Below, piece by piece: positions 32,905 to 42,965 of a stretch of 64,000 nucleotides of DNA (positions within the stretch are counted from its first letter, which is position 1; each line of letters begins with the position of its first letter). Under the pieces are notes generated by a model. That model made no database searches, was not told the origin of the DNA, and saw only the letters and a program-made list of their open reading frames with translations. The position numbers were made by a program, and so were the translations under genes. Source of the DNA: CAZBBB01 sp964490005 (GTDB lineage Bacteria; Planctomycetota; B15-G4); NCBI GenBank assembly GCA_964490005.1, contig CAZBBB010000002.1, positions 38,614-102,613 of the forward strand, given 5' to 3'.

Positions 32905-32908
<4 letters not shown>
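32201..32908 (+). CDS. TVP38/TMEM64 (SNARE-associated, DedA-like) membrane protein
   Basis: 235 residues, about six hydrophobic segments. Family signatures: VLFVPGTLLTLAAGGLFG with the loop Pro/Gly, the re-entrant region GSITVSIASTLGATAAM, and LLTRLSPVFPFNLLNFAYGLTRV, where the Arg-x-x-Pro and N-x-x-x-G are typical. Members act in membrane homeostasis or small-molecule transport; the substrate is unknown. GGAG precedes the ATG at 32201. The stop overlaps the GTG of the flavin oxidoreductase gene (GTGA), an arrangement that, like the fusions of these two domains known in other bacteria, suggests a functional link. Confidence 0.9.
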
Positions 32909-34437
<1,529 letters not shown>

Positions 34438-34454
34438 GCGGCCGCTCCGGCGAC

Positions 34455-34486
34455 CGGGGGGCGGCGCCGTGGCGCCGGCGGCCCCG
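34455..34486 (+). terminator. GC hairpin with internal loop after the oxidoreductase gene
   Basis: CGGGG at 34455-34459 pairs with CCCCG at 34482-34486, and inside it the palindrome 34462-34477 can fold. It starts 17 bases after the stop. An internal loop interrupts the stem and there is no T-run, so the assignment is weak. Confidence 0.3.
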
Positions 34487-34503
34487 CGCCGCGCCGGCGG
34501 TGC

Positions 34504-34509
34504 TATCCT
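34504..34509 (+). promoter_or_regulatory. Putative -10 element (TATCCT) of the beta-helix protein gene
   Basis: TATCCT lies 35 bases before the ATG at 34545. GGGAG at 34531-34535 gives a ribosome site nine bases before the start. Confidence 0.45.
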
Positions 34510-34544
34510 CTCGGGCTCGCACGCCTTGTTGGGAGCGTCGGGCC

Positions 34545-35774
34545 ATGCGCTGCGCGCGTCGACTGTCCGGTCTCGTTCTCGCGCTGGGGCTCGCGGGCCC
34601 GGCCACCGCCCAGGTCTTCCACACCGTCGACGCGCAGGGCGGCGCCGACTTCACCAGCATCGGCGCGGCGATCGCGGCCGCCGCGCCGGGCGACCGCATC
34701 CTCGTGGCGGCCGGCAACTACGCGGCCTTCACGCTCGACCGCCACGTCGTGCTGCTCGGCGCCTCGACCGGGCCCCGGCCGAAGGTCGCGGGGCTGACGG
34801 TCGTCTCGGTGCCGGCCGGCGCCTTCGTCGCGAATCTCGAGCTGCAGCGGCTCGCGGTGCTGAACAGCTTCGGCACGCTGCGCTTCGAGAACGTCTTCGT
34901 CTTCGACGCGACGCTCGGCGCCTGTCCCTCGGCGCTCGTGCAGGACAGCGAGCGCGTCGTCTTCGAGTCCTGCTTCTTCATCGGGCAGGACGGCACGGCG
35001 GCCTGCGACACCGAGGGCCTCGTCGTGCGCGGCGCGTACGTCGTGGTCTCCGACACCAACGTCTTCGGCGGCAAGGGTTACCGCGGCGACCCCGCGGGCG
35101 GGCGTGACGGCCGGCCGGGCCTGCTCGTCGAGGCCGGCGCGGTCGTGGACGTGCCGCACTCGCTGGTGATCGGCGGCGCCGGAGGCAACGGGCTGGCCGG
35201 CCTGCCCGGCGGGGATGGCGCGCCGGCCATGCGCATCCTGCCGGGCTGCCTCGTGCGGGCCGTGTCGCACCCCGACCACGGCATGGCCGGGGGAGCGGGC
35301 GGCCTCGGGTCGCCGCCGGGCGCCGCCGCGACCTACACCGTCGATGGCGGCGGCACGGTCACGCTCAGCAGCATCACGATGGTGCCCGCGGCGATCGATC
35401 CGGCGCTCGCCGCGAGCTTCCCCGTCCCCGAACAGGCCTTCCTGCGGATGATCGAGAGCGACGACGGGGGGCGCAAGGAGATCCTCAAGCTGTTCGGCAC
35501 GCCCGGGCAGCCGCAGCTCGTGCTCGCCTCGCTCGTGCCGGCGGCCATCACCGCGCCCGCGCTGGTCGACGGCCTCGTCTGGCTCGACCCGGGCACGGCC
35601 TTCCTCATCGCGCCCGTCATCGCGCTGGGGCTCGAGGACCCGGTGAACTTCAGCTTCCCGCTGCCGAGCGCGCCGGCGCTGCTCGGCACCTCGGCCGTCT
35701 TCCAGGCCTTCAGTCAGGTGGGGGGCAGTCCGCCGTGGCGCGCAACCAACCCCTCGTGGATCCTGCTCGACTGA
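34545..35774 (+). CDS. Secreted parallel beta-helix (pectin lyase-like) protein
   Basis: 409 residues with a signal peptide (LSGLVLALGLAGPATAQ). Residues about 25-60 (GGADFTSIGAAIAAAAPGDR) match the entry of DUF1565/pectin-lyase-like right-handed beta-helix proteins, where this motif precedes the coils. Short hydrophobic strands with turn Asn/Gly continue to about residue 230, including Gly-rich turns (GGAGGNGLAGLPGGDG). The C-terminal 60 residues (PLPSAPALLGTSAVFQAF) recall the final strands of the shared secreted-protein module, but the KGG motif is absent. No catalytic residues are identifiable, so binding rather than lyase activity is as likely. Encoded between the oxidoreductase and hisS with its own promoter. 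Confidence 0.8.
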   Translation: MRCARRLSGLVLALGLAGPATAQVFHTVDAQGGADFTSIGAAIAAAAPGDRILVAAGNYAAFTLDRHVVLLGASTGPRPKVAGLTVVSVPAGAFVANLELQRLAVLNSFGTLRFENVFVFDATLGACPSALVQDSERVVFESCFFIGQDGTAACDTEGLVVRGAYVVVSDTNVFGGKGYRGDPAGGRDGRPGLLVEAGAVVDVPHSLVIGGAGGNGLAGLPGGDGAPAMRILPGCLVRAVSHPDHGMAGGAGGLGSPPGAAATYTVDGGGTVTLSSITMVPAAIDPALAASFPVPEQAFLRMIESDDGGRKEILKLFGTPGQPQLVLASLVPAAITAPALVDGLVWLDPGTAFLIAPVIALGLEDPVNFSFPLPSAPALLGTSAVFQAFSQVGGSPPWRATNPSWILLD

Positions 35775-35821
35775 CGCGGGGCGCGCGGGCGCGCGCGCTG
35801 CATCGGCGCGTCAAGCTTGGC

Positions 35822-35827
35822 TAGGAT
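35822..35827 (+). promoter_or_regulatory. -10 element (TAGGAT) nine bases before the hisS ATG
   Basis: TAGGAT, nine bases, then the ATG at 35837. The spacing predicts a leaderless or nearly leaderless hisS-xthA mRNA, though the AGGA could be read as a ribosome site. Confidence 0.45.
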
Positions 35828-35836
35828 GCGCCGACG

Positions 35837-37141
35837 ATGGCGGCGAGCAAACCCACTCAACCGGTGCGCGGCACGCGCGATCTGCTGCCCGCCGAGTGCG
35901 CGCTGCGCGACGCCGCGACGGCGAAGATCCTCGACGTGTATCGGCGTCACGGCTTCGCGCGCATCGAGACGCCCGTGCTCGAGCACATGGAGCTGCTCGG
36001 GGGCAGCGGCGGCGGCGAGAACGAGAAGCTCATCTACAAGGTGCTCAAGCGCGGCGAGAAGCTCGACCTCTCGCGCGCGGGGCTGAGCGAGGACGATCTC
36101 GTCGACTGCGGGCTGCGCTTCGACCTCACGGTGCCGCTCGCGCGCTACTGTGCTGCGCACCAGGCCGAGCTGCCCGCGCCCTTCAAGGCCATCCAGTTCG
36201 GGCCGGTGTTCCGCGCCGAGCGCCCGCAGAAGGGCCGCTTCCGGCAGTTCACGCAGTGCGACATCGACATCCTCGGCGAGGCGGGGCCCGCCGCCGAGGC
36301 GCAGCTCATCGCGGCCACCGTCGAGGCGCTCGCTGCGTTTCGGCTGCCCGGCCTGGTCGTGCGCGTCAACGACCGGCGGCTGCTGCGGGCCGTCGCGCAG
36401 GCCTGCGGCGTGAGCGAGCCGGCCGCGCAGGAGCGCCTCTTCGTCGTGCTCGACAAGCTCGACAAGATCGGCGCCGAGGGCGTGCGCGGAGAACTCGTCG
36501 CGCAGGGCCTGCCGGCGGCGTCGGCGGATCGCCTGCTCGAGATCATGACCGGCGCGCCGGGCGCCGGCGCCGCGGGACGCGGCGAGTCGGGCCTGGCCGC
36601 GCTGCGGGCCTTCGCCGCGCGGGTCGGCCACGGCGCCTCGATCGCGGCCCTCGAGAGCATCTTCGGTGCCTTGGCCGACGCCGCACCGATCGGCAACACG
36701 CTGCGCTTCGATCCGACGCTCGTGCGCGGCATGGGTTACTACACCGGCCCGATCTTCGAGATCGGCATGGAGGGCGTGGGCTATTCGCTCGCCGGCGGCG
36801 GCCGCTACGACGAGATGATCGGCGCGATCTCCGGCCGCGCGGTGCCGGCCTGCGGCTTCTCGATCGGCTTCGAGCGGCTCGTCCTCGAACTCACCCACCG
36901 TGGCTGGGTGCCGGACGGCGGCGAGCAGCGCGTGGCGCTGCTGCACGACGAGGCCGACGAGCTGCGTGCCGTGCTCGTGGCCGCCACGAGGCTGCGCGCC
37001 GAGGGCCTGGCCGTCTCGGTCATCGCGCGCAGGAAGAAGGCCGGCAAGCAGTACGAGGAGCTGCAGCAGCAGGGTTTCGCCGGCGCGGCGAACTTCGTCG
37101 CCGGCGCCGCGCCCGAACTGCGCTGGTTCGAAGCGCGGTGA
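35837..37141 (+). CDS. hisS: Histidyl-tRNA synthetase
   Basis: 434 residues, the usual length. Class II aminoacyl-tRNA synthetase: motif 1 region near residue 40, motif 2 as FRAERPQKGRFRQFTQCDID (with the ATP-binding Arg), the HisRS-specific LVRGMGYYTGPIFEI, and motif 3 as CGFSIGFERL. The C-terminal anticodon-binding domain ends at SVIARRKKAGKQYEEL. It charges tRNA-His with histidine in the cytoplasm. The ATG at 35837 begins just before the conserved PVRGTRDLLP. Its stop overlaps the GTG of xthA as GTGA, so the two are translationally coupled. Confidence 0.96.
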   Translation: MAASKPTQPVRGTRDLLPAECALRDAATAKILDVYRRHGFARIETPVLEHMELLGGSGGGENEKLIYKVLKRGEKLDLSRAGLSEDDLVDCGLRFDLTVPLARYCAAHQAELPAPFKAIQFGPVFRAERPQKGRFRQFTQCDIDILGEAGPAAEAQLIAATVEALAAFRLPGLVVRVNDRRLLRAVAQACGVSEPAAQERLFVVLDKLDKIGAEGVRGELVAQGLPAASADRLLEIMTGAPGAGAAGRGESGLAALRAFAARVGHGASIAALESIFGALADAAPIGNTLRFDPTLVRGMGYYTGPIFEIGMEGVGYSLAGGGRYDEMIGAISGRAVPACGFSIGFERLVLELTHRGWVPDGGEQRVALLHDEADELRAVLVAATRLRAEGLAVSVIARRKKAGKQYEELQQQGFAGAANFVAGAAPELRWFEAR

Positions 37142-38124
37142 GCAAGGCCAGGCGCCGGGCGCCCGCCGCGTCCCGGAAACCAGAGCCGAAGAAGAACGCA
37201 TCCAGGCAGAGTGCGTCCGGACAAGGTGCGCCGACGGTGCGCGCGCAGCCGGCGCGGCTGATCACGCCGACCGAGCCCGACCCGCGGCGCGTCGCGCAAC
37301 TGCTCGCTGCGCGCGAGGCGCTGGGGCCCGCGCCGAGCCACGCGCTGCACGAGCGACCCTTCACGCTCGCGTCGCTCAACTGCAACGGCCTGCGCTCGGC
37401 CGAGCGGCGCGGCTTTCTGGCCTGGCTGGCGTCCGCGCGTCCCGACGTGCTCTGCCTGCAGGAGGTGCGCGCCTGGCCCGAGCAGATCGAGCCCGGGCTG
37501 CGCTGCCCCGACGGCTACAACACGCGCTACGTCAGCGGCGGCAAGAAGGGCTACGCCGGCGTCGCGACCTTCTCGCGCCTGCCGCCCGACCGCCACGCGC
37601 AGGGCACGGGGCTGTCGTGGAGCGACGAAGAAGGCCGCGCGCTGCGCAGCGACTTCGGCGAGGTCTCGATCGTGAATCTCTACGCGCCCTCGGGCAGCTC
37701 CTCGCCCGACCGGCAACTGCTCAAGTTCGCGTACATGGATCACTTGCTCGAGCGCAGCGCCGCGCTGCTCGCCGAAGGCCGGCAGCTCGCAATCTGCGGC
37801 GACTTCAACGTCGCGCCGACCGAGCTCGACATCCACGACCCCAAGAGCAACGCGAAGAACAGCGGCTTTCTGCCGGCCGAGCGGGAGTGGTTCGCGCGGC
37901 TGCTCGAACAGGGTTGGGTCGACGTCGTGCGCGCGCTGCATCCCGGCGTGCAGGGCCCGTACTCGTGGTGGAGCAACCGCGGCGCCGCGCGCGCCAAGAA
38001 CCTCGGCTGGCGCATCGACCACGTGCTCTGCAGCCCCGCGCTCGCCGCCCGCGCCGTCGACGCGCGCGTCGACACCAAGGCCTCGCTGTCGGACCACGCG
38101 CCGGTGATCGTGCGCTTCGAGTAG
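37138..38124 (+). CDS. xthA: Exodeoxyribonuclease III / AP endonuclease
   Basis: 328 residues; the last 255 are the exonuclease III fold. Visible catalytic blocks: SLNCNGLRSAERRGF (Asn), VLCLQEVRAW (metal Glu), NLYAPSGSSSPDR (Tyr), ICGDFNVAPTELDIHDPKSN (Asp/Asn), GWRIDHVLCSP, and the terminal SDHAPVIVRF (Asp-His). It would cut abasic sites and degrade 3' ends during base-excision repair. About 75 N-terminal residues precede the fold, rich in Lys, Arg, Ala and Pro, and probably disordered; this is longer than in most relatives and could bind nucleic acid. GTG start overlapping the hisS stop. It converges with the next gene with an eight-base gap. Confidence 0.93.
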   Translation: MSKARRRAPAASRKPEPKKNASRQSASGQGAPTVRAQPARLITPTEPDPRRVAQLLAAREALGPAPSHALHERPFTLASLNCNGLRSAERRGFLAWLASARPDVLCLQEVRAWPEQIEPGLRCPDGYNTRYVSGGKKGYAGVATFSRLPPDRHAQGTGLSWSDEEGRALRSDFGEVSIVNLYAPSGSSSPDRQLLKFAYMDHLLERSAALLAEGRQLAICGDFNVAPTELDIHDPKSNAKNSGFLPAEREWFARLLEQGWVDVVRALHPGVQGPYSWWSNRGAARAKNLGWRIDHVLCSPALAARAVDARVDTKASLSDHAPVIVRFE

Positions 38125-38132
38125 GCGGCGCG

Positions 38133-39761
38133 CTACGGCGTGACGGCGCGCAGCGCGTTGCTCGCGGCGAAGCCGGCGGGGCCGGCCGGGTCGGTGATCC
38201 ACTCCTGGAACCAGAGCGAGAGGCCCGACTGCAGTCCCGAAGGCCAGGTCGAGGAGAGCTGGAGATTGCCGGCGGGGTTGGTGTGCAGGCCGAGGATCAG
38301 CACGTCGGGCGCGGGCACGAGCGTGCCGCCCTTGAAGGGCGCGCCGAGTTGCGACAGGCCGAGGATCAGCGCGACCGGCGCCGAGGCGCGCGCCGACATC
38401 AGCGCCAGCTTCACCGGCGTGCCGCCCAGCAGCGAGCCCGTGCCGAGCAGCGCGGGCGGGCCGGCGGTGCCGGCGAGGGCGAAGCCGAGGTCGGTCCACG
38501 GGTTGGTGCCGGCGCCGACCGTGATCGTGGTCGAGACGGTGGTCGTGTTGCCGTCGTCGTCGCTGGCGGTCGTGCGCACGTCGTAGGTGCCGGGCGCGGG
38601 GAAGATCTTGGTCGGTGAGGCGCCCCAGGCGTACAGGCCGTCGTCGTAGTTCCAGGCGATCTGCGTCACGCTGCCGTCGGCATCGCTCGCGCTCGCCGTG
38701 AAGTTCACCGTGAGCGGTGCGATGCCGCTCGCGACGCTCGGCGTGACCGACAGCGCCGGCGCGCTGCCGACCGTCGTGCCGCGCAGGAACCAGCCGCGCG
38801 TGAGCGGGTCGGTCTTGTAGAAGGCCAGCAACTGGTCGGCGACCTTGGTTTCGCCCGGCGTGGCGGGGTGCGTGAAGTCGACGTCCAGATCGCTGCAGTT
38901 CCAGACGAAACCGTCGCTGCGCGGTGTGGTGCCGTCGGCCCACAGATAGGGGCCCCAGCTCAGCCATGGCGCCACGGCGCCCGGCTGCGCGTATTGCAGC
39001 GCCGGCGAGCCGGAGAGCTGCGCGGCGATGACCTGCCGCACGCCGAGCGCGTTTTCGAAGGCGAAGGGTTCGCGCGTCGGGTTGTAGCTGCGCGTGCGGT
39101 TGCTCAGGAACGCGAGGCGCAGATTCGGATACGCGGCCGTCGCGAGATTCAGCACCGAGGTCAGGTCGGTCGCGAGCGCGTCGACGTTCGCCGGCGGCGG
39201 GCCGAACGCCACGCCGTCGCCGGCCTCGGCGTGCTTCATCCACAGCACCTGCACCTGCGCGGGGCTGACGCCGGCGTTCGAGAGGCGGTTGGCGAGCACG
39301 GCCCAGCTCGGCCAGGTCGGCTGCGCCCATTCGCTCACGTCGTTGCCGCCCTGCGCGCCGTCCACGATCACGAGCCGCGGGTTCTTCGTCGGGTCGAGAT
39401 CGGCGCGCGCCTTGAAGGCCCAGGGCCCGCCGTTGAACTCCTGCGTCGTGTTCGACATGCCGATCGAGATCAGCACGATCTTGCCGTTGACGAGATCGAC
39501 GCCGCCGCTCGCGTTGCGCGGCAGGATCTCGCCGCCCGCGATCGCGAGGCCCGCCGCCAGATGCCCGGCCGGCCGCTGATTGCTGCCGTTCGGGTAGAGC
39601 CCGCCGACGTATCCGGGCAGGTAGGTCCCCGGCCCGAGGTCGGGCAGCGGCGTGATGCCGAGGCTCGTGAGCGAACAATCGAAGACCACCGGCGCGAAGG
39701 CCAGCAGGACGAGTGCAGCGAGGACCGACGTGGTGCGGGAACGACGGGGAGCCGAACGCAT
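38133..39761 (-). CDS. Secreted SGNH-hydrolase-like protein with PKD domain and PFKGG-type C-terminal module
   Basis: 542 residues. The start at 39761 opens a signal sequence (SVLAALVLLAFAPVVFDC). Residues about 30-330 resemble an SGNH/GDSL-type hydrolase: VLISIGMSNTTQEF (Ser block), VDGAQGGNDVSEW (Gly block) and the distal DLDVDFTHPATPGE, giving the D-x-x-H pair. A PKD domain follows (about 345-425; SVASGIAPLTVNFTAS, IAWNYDDG). The last 120 residues are the shared module: GLSQLGAPFKGGTLVP, SSTWPSGLQSG, FQEWITDPAGP and FAASNALRAVTP. It may be an exported esterase or deacetylase acting on surface glycans; that is inferred from the fold only. Divergent from proS. Confidence 0.83.
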   Translation of the reverse strand: MRSAPRRSRTTSVLAALVLLAFAPVVFDCSLTSLGITPLPDLGPGTYLPGYVGGLYPNGSNQRPAGHLAAGLAIAGGEILPRNASGGVDLVNGKIVLISIGMSNTTQEFNGGPWAFKARADLDPTKNPRLVIVDGAQGGNDVSEWAQPTWPSWAVLANRLSNAGVSPAQVQVLWMKHAEAGDGVAFGPPPANVDALATDLTSVLNLATAAYPNLRLAFLSNRTRSYNPTREPFAFENALGVRQVIAAQLSGSPALQYAQPGAVAPWLSWGPYLWADGTTPRSDGFVWNCSDLDVDFTHPATPGETKVADQLLAFYKTDPLTRGWFLRGTTVGSAPALSVTPSVASGIAPLTVNFTASASDADGSVTQIAWNYDDGLYAWGASPTKIFPAPGTYDVRTTASDDDGNTTTVSTTITVGAGTNPWTDLGFALAGTAGPPALLGTGSLLGGTPVKLALMSARASAPVALILGLSQLGAPFKGGTLVPAPDVLILGLHTNPAGNLQLSSTWPSGLQSGLSLWFQEWITDPAGPAGFAASNALRAVTP

Positions 39762-39805
39762 CGATGGGATCCGGACGATGGGGCTGCGGTCCTCGCCGCG
39801 GCGAC

Positions 39806-39811
39806 ATCCTA
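39806..39811 (-). promoter_or_regulatory. Putative -10 element (TAGGAT) of the SGNH/PKD gene
   Basis: On the minus strand TAGGAT lies 44 bases upstream of the ATG at 39761, within the 136-base divergent gap shared with proS. Confidence 0.4.
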
Positions 39812-39850
39812 GCCCGGATCGCGGGCGGCGCCCATCCGGCCGGCGATCCG

Positions 39851-39856
39851 TACAAT
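39851..39856 (+). promoter_or_regulatory. Putative -10 element (TACAAT) of proS
   Basis: TACAAT is one base from the sigma-70 consensus and lies 41 bases before the ATG at 39898. The leader has only a weak GAG purine tract and no clear ribosome site. Confidence 0.5.
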
Positions 39857-39897
39857 CGACCCTTTCCGCCCGGATCCCCGCACGAGATTCCCCGCCG

Positions 39898-41631
39898 ATG
39901 CGCGCCAGCCGCCTGCTGCACCGCACGCTGTTCGACGACCCGGCCGATGCCGAACTGCGCAGCCACAAGCTCATGGCGCGGGCGGGGCTCATCAAGCGCG
40001 TGGGCGCCGGCATCTACAGCTACGCGCCGCTGATGCAGCGTACGTTGTCGAAGATCGCGGCCATCGTGCGCGAGGAGATGAACGCCGCCGGCGCGCAGGA
40101 ACTGCTGCTGCCGATCCTGCAGCCGATGGAGCTGTGGCAGGAGTCGGGCCGCGCCGACGCGTACCTCAAGGCCGGCATCATGTTCCATCTGTCCGACCGC
40201 AAGGACGGCCAACTCTGCCTCGGGCCCACCGCCGAAGAGGCCGTGACGGACTTCGTGCGCGCCACGATCGACAGCTACAAGCAGCTGCCGGTCACCGCGT
40301 ACCAGATCAGCAACAAGTACCGCGACGAGTTCCGCCCGCGCTTCGGCCTGATGCGCGGGCGCGAGTTCATCATGAAGGATGCCTACTCCTTCGACGCCGA
40401 CGAGGCCGGGCTCGACGCCAGCTACAAGGCCATGCGCGACGCCTACGTGAAGATCTTCGATCGCTGCGGTCTGGGCTACGTCGTGGTCGAGGCCGACAGT
40501 GGTGCCATCGGCGGCTCGCGCAGCGAGGAGTTCATGGTCACGGCCGAGGCCGGCGAGGACGCGCTGCTGACCTGCGCGGCCTGCGGTTACGGAGCGAACG
40601 TCGAGCGCGCCGAGTCGGTGCTGCCGGCCGCCGAGGGCGGCGGGGCGGCGCGGCCGCTGCGCGACGAGTCGACGCCGGGCATCACCAGCGTCGAGGCGCT
40701 CGAGAAGTTCTTCGACCTGCCCGCCGCGCGCATGGTGAAGACCGTGCTCTTCGAGGCGACCTACAAGAACAAGGTGCAGGCGCTCGCGGTGCTGATCCGC
40801 GGCGATCTCGACTGCCACCCGGTCAAGGTGCAGAACGCCGCCGGCGCGCTGGCGCTCGAGATCGCGTCGGAGGAAACCGTGCGTCGCGTGACCGGCGCCG
40901 AGCCGGGCTTCGCCGGCCCGAAGGGACTGAACGACTGCCGCATCCTCGCCGACCACTCGGTGGCGGGCATGACGAACTTTTTGTGCGGCGCGAACGTCAC
41001 CGACCGGCACCTGCTCGACGTGAACTTCGAGCGCGACGTACCGACGCCCAAGTTCGCCGACCTGCGCGCGGCGCGCGAGGGCGAGACGTGCGCGCGCTGC
41101 AAGGGCGGCCCGCTGGGCGGACTGCGCGGCATCGAGGTCGGGCACGTCTTCAAGCTCGGCACGAAGTACAGCGAGGCGATGAAGGCGACCTTCACCGACC
41201 AGGCCGGCAAGCGCAAACCCTTCGTGATGGGGTGCTACGGCATCGGCGTCTCGCGCATCGCGGCCGCCTGCGTCGAGCAGAACCACGACGAGAACGGCAT
41301 CGTCTGGCCGGTCGCGATCGCGCCCATGCACTGCGTCGTCGTGCCGATGAAGATGGACGACACCAGCGTGGTGCAGGCCGCCGAAAAGCTCTACGTCGAG
41401 TTGCAGCGCGCCGGCGTCGAGACGCTGCTCGACGACCGCGAGGGCCGCCCGGGCCCCAAGCTCAAGGACGGCGAACTCATCGGCTTCCCCTTCCGCGTGC
41501 TCTGCGGCCGCGCGCTGGCCGAAGGCAACGTCGAGATCGAGCAGCGCGCCGATGCCACCAAGCACACCGTACCGCTCGCCGATGCCGCCGCCTGGGTCGG
41601 CAAGGCGGTCGCCGAGGCCCGCGCGACGTGA
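39898..41631 (+). CDS. proS: Prolyl-tRNA synthetase, bacterial type with editing domain
   Basis: 577 residues, typical of the long bacterial ProRS. Class II motifs: YRDEFRPRFGLMRGREFIMK (motif 2 with its signature loop) and VMGCYGIGVSRI (motif 3). Residues about 225-385 hold the YbaK-like insertion domain that deacylates mischarged Ala-tRNA-Pro; FLCGANVTDRHLLDV lies in its C-terminal part. The anticodon-binding domain (IAPMHCVVVPM; LLDDREGRPGPKLKDGELIG) closes the protein. It charges tRNA-Pro in the cytoplasm. The stop is overlapped by a nine-codon GTG ORF that leads to the GT4 gene 20 bases downstream, so the GT4 may be cotranscribed with proS. Confidence 0.96.
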   Translation: MRASRLLHRTLFDDPADAELRSHKLMARAGLIKRVGAGIYSYAPLMQRTLSKIAAIVREEMNAAGAQELLLPILQPMELWQESGRADAYLKAGIMFHLSDRKDGQLCLGPTAEEAVTDFVRATIDSYKQLPVTAYQISNKYRDEFRPRFGLMRGREFIMKDAYSFDADEAGLDASYKAMRDAYVKIFDRCGLGYVVVEADSGAIGGSRSEEFMVTAEAGEDALLTCAACGYGANVERAESVLPAAEGGGAARPLRDESTPGITSVEALEKFFDLPAARMVKTVLFEATYKNKVQALAVLIRGDLDCHPVKVQNAAGALALEIASEETVRRVTGAEPGFAGPKGLNDCRILADHSVAGMTNFLCGANVTDRHLLDVNFERDVPTPKFADLRAAREGETCARCKGGPLGGLRGIEVGHVFKLGTKYSEAMKATFTDQAGKRKPFVMGCYGIGVSRIAAACVEQNHDENGIVWPVAIAPMHCVVVPMKMDDTSVVQAAEKLYVELQRAGVETLLDDREGRPGPKLKDGELIGFPFRVLCGRALAEGNVEIEQRADATKHTVPLADAAAWVGKAVAEARAT

Positions 41632-41654
41632 ACGCCTCCCGGCGCGCGCGGTGA
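41628..41654 (+). other. Eight-residue mini-ORF bridging proS and the GT4 gene
   Basis: GTG at 41628 overlaps the proS stop (GTGA), and its own TGA overlaps the GTG at 41651 of the GT4 gene (GTGA). No ribosome site precedes the GT4 start, so coupling through this ORF is conceivable. It could equally be chance in GC-rich DNA. Confidence 0.25.
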
Positions 41655-42952
41655 GGGTCCTGCAGGTCATCCACGACTACCTGCCGCGGCACGCGGCCGG
41701 GAGCGAGATCTACACGGCGCATCTGTGCGCGGCGCTGCGCGGCGCGGGGCACGAGGTCGCGGTCTTCACCTGCGAGGAGGAGCGCGGGCTGCCGCAGTGG
41801 TCGCTGCGCGAGCGCGAGCACGACGGCGTCCATGTCTTCGAGGGCATCTACAACCGCATCTACGCGGATGTCTCCGAGCACTGGGACGACCCGAAGATGG
41901 GGGCGGTGTTCGCGGGCGTGCTCGAACGCTGGAAGCCCGACCTGGTGCACGTGCAGGGCCTGCAGTTCGTCGGCGGCGTCTCGGCGCTGGAGGCGGCGGC
42001 CGCGCGCGGCGTGCCGATCGTGATGACGCTGCACGAGTACTGGTGGCTGTGCCCGCGCAGCGGCTTGATGTACGACCTGCAAGGCCGCGCCTGCGAGCGC
42101 GCCACGCCCACCGACTGCGCGCGCTGCGTGGATGTCTACCCCATCGATCGCGAGCGCTGGAGCGACGCGCGGCACGCGAACGCCTTTTCCGAACTCGGCG
42201 ACCGGCGCTGGTTCGCGCGGGCGCTGGTCGAGCGCGAGCAGGTGCTGAAGACGGCGCGCGCGCGGATCGGCCGCTACATCGCGCCGTCCAACTTCCTGCT
42301 CGAGCGCTTCGTGGCGGCCGGCTTCCCGCGCGAGCGCATGCTGCACGCCGACTACGGCTTTCCGCCGGCGGCGCCCGCGCGTCGCACCCAACGCGCGCCC
42401 GGCGCGCCGCTGCGGGCCGGCTTCGTCGGCACGCTCTCCGATTACAAGGGGGCGCTCGTGCTCGCGCGCGCCGCCGCACGGCTCGCGGACGCCGCGCCGG
42501 AGGGCGCCGCCGTGCAGGTCGCGCTGCACGGCCACCTCGACTGGTTCCCCGACATCGCCGCCGAGCTGCGCGCGATCGCCGCGCGCTGCCCCGGCACGCT
42601 GCAGTTGCCCGGCCCCTTCGAGCGCGCGCGACTCCCGGAGATCCTCGCGGGCCTCGACGTGCTCGTCGTGCCCTCGCTGTGGTGGGAGAACAGCCCGCTC
42701 ACGATCCACGAGGCCTGGCAGCACGGCGTGCCGGTGCTGGCCTCCGATCGCGGCGGCATGGCCGAACTGCTCGCGCAGGGCGGCGGCGCGACCTTCGCCG
42801 TGGGCGACGAGGCGGCGCTCGCGGCGGCCCTGCGCCGCGCGGCGACCGACCCGGCCTGGCTCGCGCGCCTCGCGGCGAGCATTCCCCCGGTGCGCCCGAT
42901 CGGCGAGGACGTGAAGCTGCTCGAGCGGCTCGGCCGCGAGATCGGCGCCTGA
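41651..42952 (+). CDS. Family 4 glycosyltransferase
   Basis: 433 residues, GT-B fold. The N-terminal VRVLQVIHDYLPRHAAGSE and helix LRGAGHEVAVF are followed by DLVHVQGLQFVGG and then the DEYWW-type segment HEYWWLCPR with the four-cysteine motif (CP, C, C-x2-C). The donor half has FVGTLSDYKGALVLARA and the ENSPLTIHEAWQHGVPVLAS motif with the usual acidic residues. GTG at 41651 was chosen because the fold begins two residues later. It stands apart from the two GT clusters, between proS and the convergent sigma-factor gene, but closely resembles their GT4 members and probably serves the same glycan. Confidence 0.9.
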   Translation: MRVLQVIHDYLPRHAAGSEIYTAHLCAALRGAGHEVAVFTCEEERGLPQWSLREREHDGVHVFEGIYNRIYADVSEHWDDPKMGAVFAGVLERWKPDLVHVQGLQFVGGVSALEAAAARGVPIVMTLHEYWWLCPRSGLMYDLQGRACERATPTDCARCVDVYPIDRERWSDARHANAFSELGDRRWFARALVEREQVLKTARARIGRYIAPSNFLLERFVAAGFPRERMLHADYGFPPAAPARRTQRAPGAPLRAGFVGTLSDYKGALVLARAAARLADAAPEGAAVQVALHGHLDWFPDIAAELRAIAARCPGTLQLPGPFERARLPEILAGLDVLVVPSLWWENSPLTIHEAWQHGVPVLASDRGGMAELLAQGGGATFAVGDEAALAAALRRAATDPAWLARLAASIPPVRPIGEDVKLLERLGREIGA

Positions 42953-42965
42953 ACGACGCGCGCGC

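Noticed and set aside
36805..41670. Minus-strand open frame of more than 1600 codons across hisS, xthA and proS
   Set aside because: It lies antisense to well-recognised genes and has shadow composition (Ala/Arg/Gly/His-rich). Only its internal part that coincides with 38133-39761 overlaps a region with a real gene, and that gene is in a different frame.
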